Shown here piece after piece: positions 1 to 7,591 of a stretch of DNA of 16,886 nt (the stretch's first letter is position 1; each line of letters begins with the position of its first letter). The notes below the pieces were generated by a model. It searched no databases, had not been told where the DNA came from, and worked only from the letters and a program-made list of their open reading frames with translations. The position numbers and the translations under genes were made by a program. Origin of the DNA: an uncultured Olegusella sp. (GTDB taxonomy: Bacteria > Actinomycetota > Coriobacteriia > Coriobacteriales > Atopobiaceae); NCBI RefSeq assembly GCF_947253395.1, contig NZ_CAMXYY010000029.1, positions 1 through 16,886 of the forward strand, given 5' to 3'.

Positions 1-1118
1 ATCACCGTCGAACCACTTTTGAGCACAAGCGGCAGAGCTTGACGCGTGTCTTCTTTTAGCTCGTAAGCGGCAAGCACTCCTTCATCTGCGCCAAGATAGA
101 TGCGTTCCTCCCGTGTGGGTTCTAAGCCCAAAGCCACACCAAGGCTTTTGTCATATCCAAGTACGGAAAGAGTTGAACCCAAGGGCAAAGCTGCTACAAC
201 AGAGCGTGCCTGCACCAGCTCACGTGAGGTTTCAGCAAAGTCTGCAGCTCTACTTAGATCACAGCAAAGCAACACATCAGCAGCTCCAAGCTGTGTGGCA
301 TCAAGTCCGCTCATACCAACATCGATAAAGCTTGCGGTCGTACTGGCTCCAGTAGCCTTTTCAGCGCGTTCGTCGGCCTCATCAAGCAAGGCAGACCACG
401 CTGCCTCATCATGTCTTAGCCACGACTCAAAGCCCCAACGATGCCGTAACAAATTGGGTGCTCTGTCATCGCACTCTGCTTGTGCCTCTGCAAGCAGAAC
501 CGCTGCCCCTGCTCCTAGTACCAACAAAGTTGATGTTTGGTGCCTACAAAGACGATACCAACCACCCGTTGCCAAAAGTGCTGCTGCATAGTCGGGACGC
601 AAAGATTCACGCAGAGTAGATTTGCGCTGGCCATCGCGATGAAAAAGTGGCTCTCCCGCCAGCTCAATACCTATCACTGCTCGCTCACGCGAAAGACGAA
701 CAATAACCGTCAAATCTGCTTGGCTGGGATCTGTGGCCAATCGCACGCCACACATCTCTGCCATACGGTCAGCAATAGCATCTTTAGCACGCAAGGCTGT
801 AAAACGAGTATTACGGAGCTCAGCATTAGTGCCATGCGCATCAACCGAAATGCTTGCTGTACGCACTAGTTCGTCTTCCCACGCAATGTGTGAGACACCC
901 TCGTAAAGCTCATCAGCAGTACGCGCACCCACACGCGCCAAAATTGCAACCACGCGAGAGGCAAGGCGCGACCATAAGCAGACACGATAAGCATCTGCCA
1001 GCTTGCCTTCAAAACCAACCTGCCCGTGTAGAGGGCGCACACGAGGCGTGCCCAAAGCCCGCAGTTCATCAGCGAGAAGGCTTTCAAATCCTGCAGGGCA
1101 GCTCGCAAAAAACTCCAT
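1..1118 (-). CDS. rlmL: RlmKL-type 23S rRNA methyltransferase, N-terminal part (runs off left edge)
   Basis: Partial gene: 372 codons are open from ATG 1118 to the window edge with no stop. GGAGG lies 7 bases before the ATG. The N-terminus follows E. coli RlmL (FASxxxGxExLLxxEL, then LWSRLASR, then IxW), which is the ferredoxin-like plus THUMP RNA-binding region, about residues 1-165. A second conserved stretch, DRAPxLxRxRWGF..W..HDEAxW, follows at about residues 220-245. The family makes m2G2445 (RlmL half) and m7G2069 (RlmK half) in 23S rRNA; any RlmK half would lie left of the window. Odd: where the family has the SAM-binding DPMCGSGT, residues 200-207 read VLGAGAAV, and where NPPYGER is expected (about 308-321) there is LPLGS. 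The reading frame is unbroken across both sites, so this half looks catalytically degenerate. It lies 39 bases after the S10 peptidase gene, probably cotranscribed. Confidence 0.85.
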   Translation of the reverse strand, partial: MEFFASCPAGFESLLADELRALGTPRVRPLHGQVGFEGKLADAYRVCLWSRLASRVVAILARVGARTADELYEGVSHIAWEDELVRTASISVDAHGTNAELRNTRFTALRAKDAIADRMAEMCGVRLATDPSQADLTVIVRLSRERAVIGIELAGEPLFHRDGQRKSTLRESLRPDYAAALLATGGWYRLCRHQTSTLLVLGAGAAVLLAEAQAECDDRAPNLLRHRWGFESWLRHDEAAWSALLDEADERAEKATGASTTASFIDVGMSGLDATQLGAADVLLCCDLSRAADFAETSRELVQARSVVAALPLGSTLSVLGYDKSLGVALGLEPTREERIYLGADEGVLAAYELKEDTRQALPLVLKSGSTV

Positions 1119-1157
1119 TATTTCCTCCAGCGTGATTGCGTAGGTCAACGCGCCTCT

Positions 1158-2675
1158 TTAATGCTTACGGTAAAAGGCTGCAAGATCGGCATCCATTGCC
1201 TCGAGAGTGGGAACATCAACATAGGCCATATGACCACAGCCATAGCGATGGAATTCTACGCGTTGCTTGATTTCATCAGAGAGGAACTGTGCAGAAAGAT
1301 CATGGACAACATTCCAATAGGTTGTCGCTGCATCGTAGCGACCACCAAGCACACACATCTTGATAGTGGGATCGCGGCGCAAAGCACAGGCGAGATCGAT
1401 GGCAACATTGGGAGCGCCGACTTTTTCACCTGTTCCTGCAGCTTCGTGCTCCCAGTCCCACTTCGTGCCAACACGCTCATAGTTGTTGTCAAGATAGCGA
1501 GCAGGACTACGATAGCCCAAGCTATCACGTAGGAAGGCACGGAAGGCATTGTTCCAGACCGCATTCACTGCATCGTCAGCAGCATCCTCACTGACAATCC
1601 AGTCAGAAAATTGCTGATAGCCTGGCGCATCAGACACAAAACGCATATCTAGGCGGCCACAAACTTTGCCCTCATCCGCCAGAATGTGACTACGGAAATC
1701 CTCCAGTGATACACGCAGATGGCGAAAGACAATGTAGTCAGCAGACAGACCAATAAGCTCAGACATCTGCTCGGCCACCTTGCGCTCGCGCTCCTTGCCT
1801 AGGCGGTCGCCAACAAGCAAAGCAGGGGCATAGACCTCATCAGAAAAGCTCATTGCCTTGTCAAACCAGCTGTCTACATCAATGTCTTTGCCTGCTCGGC
1901 CAAAGAACTGTGCTGTTGCAGCAAATGTCGGCAGCATACCCAGGTAATACAAATCCTCGCCCGGAAGGGTCTGTACCCAATCCCAAATTGCAGACAGCAT
2001 GGTCACACCAGTTAACTTGACGCCACGCTCGCCCAAAAGACGCATCAATACCGCATTGCGGACAGTGCCATAGGACTCGCCCAACAAATACAGTGGACTC
2101 GCCCAGCGACCCTCGCGCTCGAGCCATTCAGTAATCGCACGGCAAAAAGCATCGGCATCCCCATCAATGCCAAAAAGAGACTTGGGCTCTGCATCTGCAG
2201 CAACTGGTGAAAAACCCGTACCTGGCGCGTCAAAAAAGACAAGGTCAGAATATTTCAACAAGGTATGAGGATTGTCAGTCACGAGAGCAGATGAACAGAG
2301 ATGGTCGGTACCTGAAGTCTCTACACGCAAAGGACCAAAACCGCCAAAGTTGATAGGCACAGATGCGCAACCAGGCCCACCGTTAAAAAGGAAGGTTACC
2401 GGACGCGTGGGGTCAGATGTACCCTCAGCATCAACTGCAACATAAGCAAGATGAAACATCTGAGCTGTCAGGCGGCCTGTATCATCACACACATCGACAT
2501 GACCTGCCGTAGCAATATAATCAATGGTCTTTTCCTCACCCTTCCAGCTAAGGCGCTGGGATGCAGCCTTAGGTACAGGCACGGTTCCCGAACCCTGAGC
2601 TATCCAAAAGTCACTCTTTTTTGTAGGGGTTGCGGTAGGCGTTGCCACCAGCTTTCCCTCAGTTTCTTCTGCCAT
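1158..2675 (-). CDS. Serine carboxypeptidase-like protein, peptidase family S10
   Basis: A 505-residue alpha/beta hydrolase of peptidase family S10. Visible motifs in order: NGGPG at 98-102 (oxyanion region), FFDAPGTGFS at 147-156, GESYG with the nucleophile Ser201, Asp448 in GGRYDAATTY, and His482 in GCGHMAYVD. The Ser-Asp-His triad is therefore complete and it should be active. No signal peptide, lipobox or membrane segment is seen, so it is probably cytoplasmic, unlike eukaryotic vacuolar or secreted members. I chose ATG 2675 because AAGGAGG stands 6 bases before it; an in-frame start 45 bases upstream lacks a ribosome site. Natural substrate is unknown; a role in peptide or acyl-compound breakdown is inferred from the family only. 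It is divergent from kup and is followed by rlmKL 39 bases later. Confidence 0.92.
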   Translation of the reverse strand: MAEETEGKLVATPTATPTKKSDFWIAQGSGTVPVPKAASQRLSWKGEEKTIDYIATAGHVDVCDDTGRLTAQMFHLAYVAVDAEGTSDPTRPVTFLFNGGPGCASVPINFGGFGPLRVETSGTDHLCSSALVTDNPHTLLKYSDLVFFDAPGTGFSPVAADAEPKSLFGIDGDADAFCRAITEWLEREGRWASPLYLLGESYGTVRNAVLMRLLGERGVKLTGVTMLSAIWDWVQTLPGEDLYYLGMLPTFAATAQFFGRAGKDIDVDSWFDKAMSFSDEVYAPALLVGDRLGKERERKVAEQMSELIGLSADYIVFRHLRVSLEDFRSHILADEGKVCGRLDMRFVSDAPGYQQFSDWIVSEDAADDAVNAVWNNAFRAFLRDSLGYRSPARYLDNNYERVGTKWDWEHEAAGTGEKVGAPNVAIDLACALRRDPTIKMCVLGGRYDAATTYWNVVHDLSAQFLSDEIKQRVEFHRYGCGHMAYVDVPTLEAMDADLAAFYRKH

Positions 2676-2710
2676 ATAAACCTCCTTAAAATTACGCCGA
2701 AGCGCAGTAC

Positions 2711-2720
2711 TTGTCGACAA
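2711..2720. promoter_or_regulatory. Perfect 10-base palindrome upstream of the S10 gene
   Basis: TTGTCGACAA is a perfect palindrome located 36 bases upstream of the S10 peptidase start, in the gap divergent with kup. It could be an operator, but a single 10-base palindrome can arise by chance. Confidence 0.25.
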
Positions 2721-2790
2721 ACACTATAGGGCAGACAAGCAAGACTCGACCTGCCATCCACACTTCTTCTCTGCATCTATGGGTCTCAAC

Positions 2791-2818
2791 TTGCCCCATC
2801 CCTACAAAGAGATAAAAT
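2791..2818 (+). promoter_or_regulatory. Candidate sigma-70-type promoter of kup
   Basis: TTGCCC at 2791-2796 and TAAAAT at 2813-2818 are separated by 16 bases. Transcription would start near 2825, giving a leader of about 90 bases before the chosen kup start. That leader is too short and lacks the fold expected for a ydaO-type c-di-AMP riboswitch. Confidence 0.4.
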
Positions 2819-2914
2819 TATATGTTCAGTGTGCGCTAACACTTACATCACACATAGAATAAATACAGCATGTTGTTTGATGTCTGCGCAGATAGATACG
2901 TTGTTTGGAGCGTC

Positions 2915-5254
2915 ATGAGCATAGCCAATATGCCTAGTGAGGGACCTTCAAAGACTCCTTTGGGATCCGTCAAAGACTTTTCCCGCAAAAAAAGTCGCTC
3001 ACACAGAGCAGCACGCGGAAATGCGGGTATTCCGTTTTCTATGGGTATGGTGTTGGTAACCTTAGGCGTGGTCTACGGCGACATCGGCACCAGCCCCATG
3101 TATACCATGAAGGCAATCATGGAAGGCAACGGCGGACTCAAAACTATGAGTAGTGATGTGGTTTTGGGTGCTTTGTCTCTGCTGATTTGGACCATCACCT
3201 TAATTACAACGGTGAAATACGTCCTTATTGCCATGAAAGCAGATAACCACAACGAGGGCGGTATTTTTGCTCTCTACAGCCTCGTGAGACACTGTAGCAA
3301 GTGGCTACTTGTCCCCGCTATGGTGGGCGGAGCAGCGCTCTTGGCAGATGGCATCCTCACTCCTGCCGTCACGGTAACGACAGCTATCGAGGGCTTGCGT
3401 ACTATTGATGTGGTCTACAACATCATTGGTGATAATCAGCATATTGTTATTGGCATCACCATTACCATACTCTGCGCACTTTTTATGATTCAACGCGCAG
3501 GCACCTCTACCATCGGCAAAGCCTTTGGTCCCGTCATGACGTTATGGTTTGGCTTTTTAGCAGCCATTGGTTTGATGAATATCATTACTACAGGAAATTG
3601 GGGGGTGCTGCGCGCACTCAATCCTATGCGTGGTGTTATCTTCCTTTTCTCAGATATCAATGCAGCAGGTCTTATGGTGCTCGGCAATGTCTTTCTCTGC
3701 ACCACTGGTGCCGAGGCGCTGTATTCAGATATGGGCCACGTTGGTAAGTCAAACATCTACGCAAGTTGGCCTTTTGTAAAACTCTGCTTGATTTTCAACT
3801 ATCTTGGTCAGGGCGCCTTTATCTTGGCAAACAGGGGTAACACTAGTTTGTATGGCATTGAGCAGCTCAATCCCTTCTTCGAGATGGTGCCCGAAAACCT
3901 CCGTATATTTGCCGTCATTCTTTCAACCTTAGCCGCCATCATCGCTTCTCAGGCACTCATTACTGGCTCTTTCTCCATCGTTAGTGAGGCTATTCACCTT
4001 AATCTGATGCCCCACCTTAAAATCATTTATCCTTCCAATACCAAAGGTCAGCTCTACATTCCTTTGGTCAACACCATCATCTGGATTGGCTGCATCTTTG
4101 TCGTGTTGCTCTTTAGGACCTCCAGTCATATGGAAGCCGCATACGGTCTGGCAATTACGGCAACGATGCTCATGACCACCGTTTTGCTTTTTGTCTATCT
4201 CCATACCATCCGCCACAGGCCACTGATTGCCTATGTGTTCCTTGCTTTCTTTATTGCACTTGAGGCTATGTTCTTTGTCTCGAGCCTGACAAAATTTTTG
4301 CACGGCGGCTACTTCACGGTACTCATGGCGGCGGCGATTTTCTTTGTCATGTATGTATGGCGTCGCGGCACCGCTATCGAACGTACACAGACAGTCTATT
4401 TGCCCGTCAACAAGTACATTGACCAACTCCGTGACCTTAGTCACGACGAAAGCTATCCTCTCACAGCAGACAATCTGGTGTTCCTTACAAACGATTCCAG
4501 CCCCGATAAACTTGACCGAGATATTCTCTATTCAATTTTGAACAAGCAGCCCAAACGCGCCCGCGCGTACTACTTCCTTAACGTGAAGGTTACTGACGAG
4601 CCTCGCACGCTCTCTTATTCGGTTAACAATTTTGGCACTGACTTTGTCTTTAAGGTACAACTACGCCTGGGCTTCCGCGTCAATCAGCGCGTTAACCAGT
4701 ATCTTTATCAGATTGTCTCCGATCTTGTGGGGTCTGGTCAGCTGGCTCCACAACCACACCGCTACTCTATCTACCGTAATGCCAGCAGTATTGGTGACTT
4801 CCGTTTTTGTATGCTGCGCAAGGAGATTTCACCTGAATCTGAGATCTCAGGTGGTAATGCGGGCATCTTGACGGCAAAGTACGCTATCCGCCGTTTCTGC
4901 GGCTCCCCCGCCCGTTGGTATGGTCTAGAAAACTCTTCCAATCTCATCGAATACGTGCCGCTGTTTGCCAAAACAAAGCACACACACAAACTTACCCGCG
5001 AACCTTACAAGCGTGGCAATACCGCAGCTTCTGCGCCAGTTACTGCTATCCCTGAAGTCAAAGCTGAGGAAGAAGAAAACGATCTCTTTAGTGATGAGTT
5101 GCGCAAAGCTCGCGAGGAAGCAACACATGCCGCAGCTACTACCCTTATCGGTGGCGATACCGCAAGCTTCCAGCCACTGGTAATTGACGAAGATGTCGAA
5201 GATGATGATCTGCTTGCCGATGGCGAACTAGGCCGTGAAGAGGACATCGACTAA
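2915..5254 (+). CDS. kup: Kup-family low-affinity potassium transporter
   Basis: A 779-residue KUP/HAK/KT potassium uptake protein (proton-coupled import) of the cytoplasmic membrane. Hallmarks: GVVYGDIGTSPMYT at 51-64, ADNHNEGGIFALYSL, and LADGILTPAVTV, followed by about twelve hydrophobic segments over the first 480 residues and a soluble cytosolic C-terminal region. E. coli Kup has 622 residues. This protein has a longer basic N-terminus and an extra C-terminal tail, very acidic at the end (clusters of E and D such as VEDDDLLADGE), which may be regulatory. The start at 2915 has GGAG 4 bases upstream; the in-frame ATG at 2870 has no ribosome site. It is a single-gene unit, divergent from the S10 gene and convergent with gltA. 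Confidence 0.95.
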   Translation: MSIANMPSEGPSKTPLGSVKDFSRKKSRSHRAARGNAGIPFSMGMVLVTLGVVYGDIGTSPMYTMKAIMEGNGGLKTMSSDVVLGALSLLIWTITLITTVKYVLIAMKADNHNEGGIFALYSLVRHCSKWLLVPAMVGGAALLADGILTPAVTVTTAIEGLRTIDVVYNIIGDNQHIVIGITITILCALFMIQRAGTSTIGKAFGPVMTLWFGFLAAIGLMNIITTGNWGVLRALNPMRGVIFLFSDINAAGLMVLGNVFLCTTGAEALYSDMGHVGKSNIYASWPFVKLCLIFNYLGQGAFILANRGNTSLYGIEQLNPFFEMVPENLRIFAVILSTLAAIIASQALITGSFSIVSEAIHLNLMPHLKIIYPSNTKGQLYIPLVNTIIWIGCIFVVLLFRTSSHMEAAYGLAITATMLMTTVLLFVYLHTIRHRPLIAYVFLAFFIALEAMFFVSSLTKFLHGGYFTVLMAAAIFFVMYVWRRGTAIERTQTVYLPVNKYIDQLRDLSHDESYPLTADNLVFLTNDSSPDKLDRDILYSILNKQPKRARAYYFLNVKVTDEPRTLSYSVNNFGTDFVFKVQLRLGFRVNQRVNQYLYQIVSDLVGSGQLAPQPHRYSIYRNASSIGDFRFCMLRKEISPESEISGGNAGILTAKYAIRRFCGSPARWYGLENSSNLIEYVPLFAKTKHTHKLTREPYKRGNTAASAPVTAIPEVKAEEEENDLFSDELRKAREEATHAAATTLIGGDTASFQPLVIDEDVEDDDLLADGELGREEDID

Positions 5255-5264
5255 ATACGCATAG

Positions 5265-5340
5265 GTACATACGTACGCTGTGTACCTACCGTCTTGGCGC
5301 CTGCATAGCTAAGGCTAAGCAACCCTTTCATATGCAGGCG
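5265..5340. other. Two inverted repeats after kup, possible RNA hairpins
   Basis: Just after kup, GGTACA and TGTACC face each other near 5265-5286. A second pair, CGCCTGCATA (5298-5307) and TATGCAGGCG (5331-5340), forms a perfect 10-bp stem with a 23-base loop. No T-run follows either stem, so these are not classical intrinsic terminators. They may protect the 3' end of the kup transcript or act in both directions at this convergent junction. Confidence 0.45.
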
Positions 5341-5377
5341 TTCAAAACTCTACCAAGCGGCTCGAGAAGTTTCCGAT

Positions 5378-5453
5378 AAAAATTGCCGCAAGACTGCTTA
5401 TTGAACCCAATGTGGAGAAACTGCCCTGAGAGCGTAAGCAAACGCTGCGGCAA
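5378..5453 (-). terminator. Probable structured terminator of gltA
   Basis: Read on the minus strand, TTGCCGCA (5453-5446) pairs with TGCGGCAA (5390-5383), and five T follow at once (5382-5378). The 55-base interior holds a second hairpin, AGCGT/ACGCT at 5431-5446. The position 24 bases after the citrate synthase stop and the T-run support termination, although the large interior is unusual. Confidence 0.45.
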
Positions 5454-5476
5454 AAACTACAAGACCTGCCAGAAGG

Positions 5477-7087
5477 CTAGCGCTCGGCAAGGGGCACATA
5501 GTCTTGGTTGGTCATATAGGAGTTATAAGCAGGACGAATAATGCGAGCAGCACCATACATTTCTTCCATGCGATGTGATGCCCATCCAGCCAGACGCGCC
5601 AGCGCAAAAATAGGCGTATAGAGCTCCTCGGGTACACCAAGCATCGAATAGACAAAGCCTGAATACAAATCAATGTTGGCACAAATCGCCTTGTCTGTAC
5701 CACGAACCTCTTTCATGAGTTCAGGCCCTATACGTTCGATGGATTCGATGAGGCCCAGTCGCCCATCATCGCCCTTTTTGTAAGCCAGTTTTTCCGCGTA
5801 GGCACGCACAACTTCGGCACGAGGATCGGTCTTGGAATAAACCGCATGTCCCAAGCCATAAATCAAGCCGCTGCCATCAAAGGCCTCTCCTTTGAGAATG
5901 CGTGTAAGATAACATGCCAGCTCGTCCTCGTCATCCCAATCACCCACGTTTTGGGCAATGTCATCAATCATGTGCGAAACCTGCGCATTTGCACCACCAT
6001 GTTTGGGGCCCTTCAGCGAGCCAAGTGCACTGGCATAGGCAGAATAGGCATCTGTTGCCGACGATGACAACACGCGGCACGTAAAGGTCGAGTTGTTACC
6101 ACCACCATGTTCAGCGTGTAGCATAAGCATAACGTCGAGCATGTGTGCTTCATCGACGCTAAAGCCCTCATCACCACGAAGAATATCAAGAACCGTTTCG
6201 GCCATGGAGTAATCTTCACGCGCAGGCGGCACCAATAGCTGGCGGTTTTCCTCAGATGCACGATATGCTTCGGCGGCAACCGCAGCCATACGCGGCCAGC
6301 GAGCAAGCAGCGACACTGCCACATCAATCTCATGTTCAGGCGAGGTATCATCGGGCATGGGGTCAAAGGCATAGAGCATGAGCGTTGCACGCTGCAATAC
6401 ATTCATAATGGAATGACTGTAAGTCGCCCGCGGAAAGCCGCGCAAAAAACTATCTGGTAGCTGACGTCTCATGCCAATACGAGCTTTGAAATCTTCCAGC
6501 TCCTCGGCGGAGGGCAGAGAGCCCGAAAGCAGTAGGTAGGCAACCTCTTCATAGCCAAAACGATCTTCATTAGTTGCACCATGTACTAAATCAGCAATAT
6601 CATAGCCGCGCAGGGTCAGACGCCCTTCATCAGGCACTACCCAACCGTCAACTTTGTTGTATCCATGTACATTAGAAATTGTAGTGAGGCCCACCAAAAC
6701 GCCTGAGCCATCAGAATTGCGCAAGCCACGTTTGACATCATAGCGCTGATAAAACTTTGCCGGCACCTTGTTAACTTTATCCATACCGTGATACAGCTGA
6801 TTGGCAACACCTGTAGTACCCATCACTTCAGATGGCATGGGATACGGATCGCGCATATGATCAAACGCTGAGGTTCCCGTCTCAGTTAGACGATGACGTA
6901 CCGATTCACCCAACGGCGTATTAAGACCACCATCTGCTTCAATGCGCTTCACACGCTTGAGGCGACGAGAAATCTCGCGCATATCTTTGTCAGCACGCTC
7001 ATAAGCAGGCATACTATGAGCGCTTTGCTTGTCATGATTGTTATTGATAGCTGTGTTATTCTTTTTTTCGACTCCATTTGCGGCCAT
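5477..7087 (-). CDS. gltA: Citrate synthase (Si type)
   Basis: A 536-residue citrate synthase condensing oxaloacetate with acetyl-CoA. Active-site residues are present: His363 in GPKHGGAN, His414 in GLGHAVY, Asp473 in NIDLYSG, and substrate arginines in SKTDPR, SHRME and RIIRP. GHAVY resembles the eukaryotic form of this motif rather than the GHRVY common in bacteria. An N-terminal extension of roughly 70 residues, rich in Asn and charged residues, precedes the family core. I prefer ATG 7087 (GAGG 8 bases upstream) over the in-frame GTG at 7096. The start is 14 bases after the ACT gene stop, so the two are probably cotranscribed. In a fermentative organism citrate synthase would most likely feed glutamate synthesis; this is inference. 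Methylcitrate synthase activity cannot be excluded. Confidence 0.93.
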   Translation of the reverse strand: MAANGVEKKNNTAINNNHDKQSAHSMPAYERADKDMREISRRLKRVKRIEADGGLNTPLGESVRHRLTETGTSAFDHMRDPYPMPSEVMGTTGVANQLYHGMDKVNKVPAKFYQRYDVKRGLRNSDGSGVLVGLTTISNVHGYNKVDGWVVPDEGRLTLRGYDIADLVHGATNEDRFGYEEVAYLLLSGSLPSAEELEDFKARIGMRRQLPDSFLRGFPRATYSHSIMNVLQRATLMLYAFDPMPDDTSPEHEIDVAVSLLARWPRMAAVAAEAYRASEENRQLLVPPAREDYSMAETVLDILRGDEGFSVDEAHMLDVMLMLHAEHGGGNNSTFTCRVLSSSATDAYSAYASALGSLKGPKHGGANAQVSHMIDDIAQNVGDWDDEDELACYLTRILKGEAFDGSGLIYGLGHAVYSKTDPRAEVVRAYAEKLAYKKGDDGRLGLIESIERIGPELMKEVRGTDKAICANIDLYSGFVYSMLGVPEELYTPIFALARLAGWASHRMEEMYGAARIIRPAYNSYMTNQDYVPLAER

Positions 7088-7101
7088 ACTGGTCACCTCA
7101 C

Positions 7102-7398
7102 CTACAGCCGATACATATAACGAAAGACATCCTCGCGCTGCAGCATTATCTGCACACCAAGCTGCTCTTGAAGCTCAACTAAACGAGACTGGAGATCGGC
7201 AAAGTCACTTTCTCCCGCACTTAAATCCACCAACATAGTCATCGTAAAAATGCCCTGAAGAATGGTCTGGGAAATATCCAAAATATTGGCATCTGCCTGT
7301 GCCAAAACTGTAGAAACTGCCGCAACAATGCCAGGACGGTCTGAGCCCAAAACGCTCACCACCGCACGGTTTGTCTGCTCGCTCCTCTGCGAAGCCAT
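7102..7398 (-). CDS. ACT-domain protein (UPF0237 type)
   Basis: A 98-residue protein made almost entirely of one ACT domain: VVSVLGSDRPGIVAAVSTVLA at its front, then ANILDISQTILQGIFTMTMLV. This is the beta-alpha-beta fold that usually binds amino acids at dimer interfaces. Small stand-alone members of UPF0237 are of unknown function and, as I recall, are often next to UPF0210/DUF711 genes; here the neighbour is citrate synthase, 14 bases downstream. GAGGAGG upstream of ATG 7398 gives a clear start. No enzymatic domain is present, so a sensory or regulatory role is likely, but the ligand is unknown. Confidence 0.85.
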   Translation of the reverse strand: MASQRSEQTNRAVVSVLGSDRPGIVAAVSTVLAQADANILDISQTILQGIFTMTMLVDLSAGESDFADLQSRLVELQEQLGVQIMLQREDVFRYMYRL

Positions 7399-7414
7399 AG
7401 CTCATCCTCCTCAC

Positions 7415-7435
7415 GTGTGCTGCGATATCGCACAC
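7415..7435. promoter_or_regulatory. Palindrome upstream of the ACT-gltA unit, candidate operator
   Basis: TGCGATATCGCA (7421-7432) is a perfect 12-base palindrome, nested within GTGTGC (7415-7420) and GCACAC (7430-7435). It is just upstream of the ribosome site of the ACT gene, where a bound repressor or an RNA fold could block expression. No regulator is identifiable. Confidence 0.4.
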
Positions 7436-7591
7436 TCTGTGTACATCATGTTCAAGCTATCCTATTTTAGCGGCTCCCACGTTCTGCTCATATATGGCTA
7501 CCTATACTGTTTCTGAAGCGAAACTCTTTTTGCTTTTATGTGGCACAAGCTGCACGTTTATAACCTGCATTGCAACAGGAGAGGAGCCGAT

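Noticed and set aside
100..591. Plus-strand open frame of 163 codons opposite rlmKL
   Set aside because: It is antisense to a gene with clear RlmL similarity, lacks a ribosome site and is rich in Ser/Ala as expected from a shadow frame.
2820..2914. c-di-AMP (ydaO) riboswitch before kup
   Set aside because: Potassium transporters often have one, but the leader is only about 90 bases and no matching stems or conserved segments were seen.
3929..4444. Minus-strand open frame of 171 codons inside kup
   Set aside because: Antisense to the conserved KUP domain, no recognisable domain or ribosome site.
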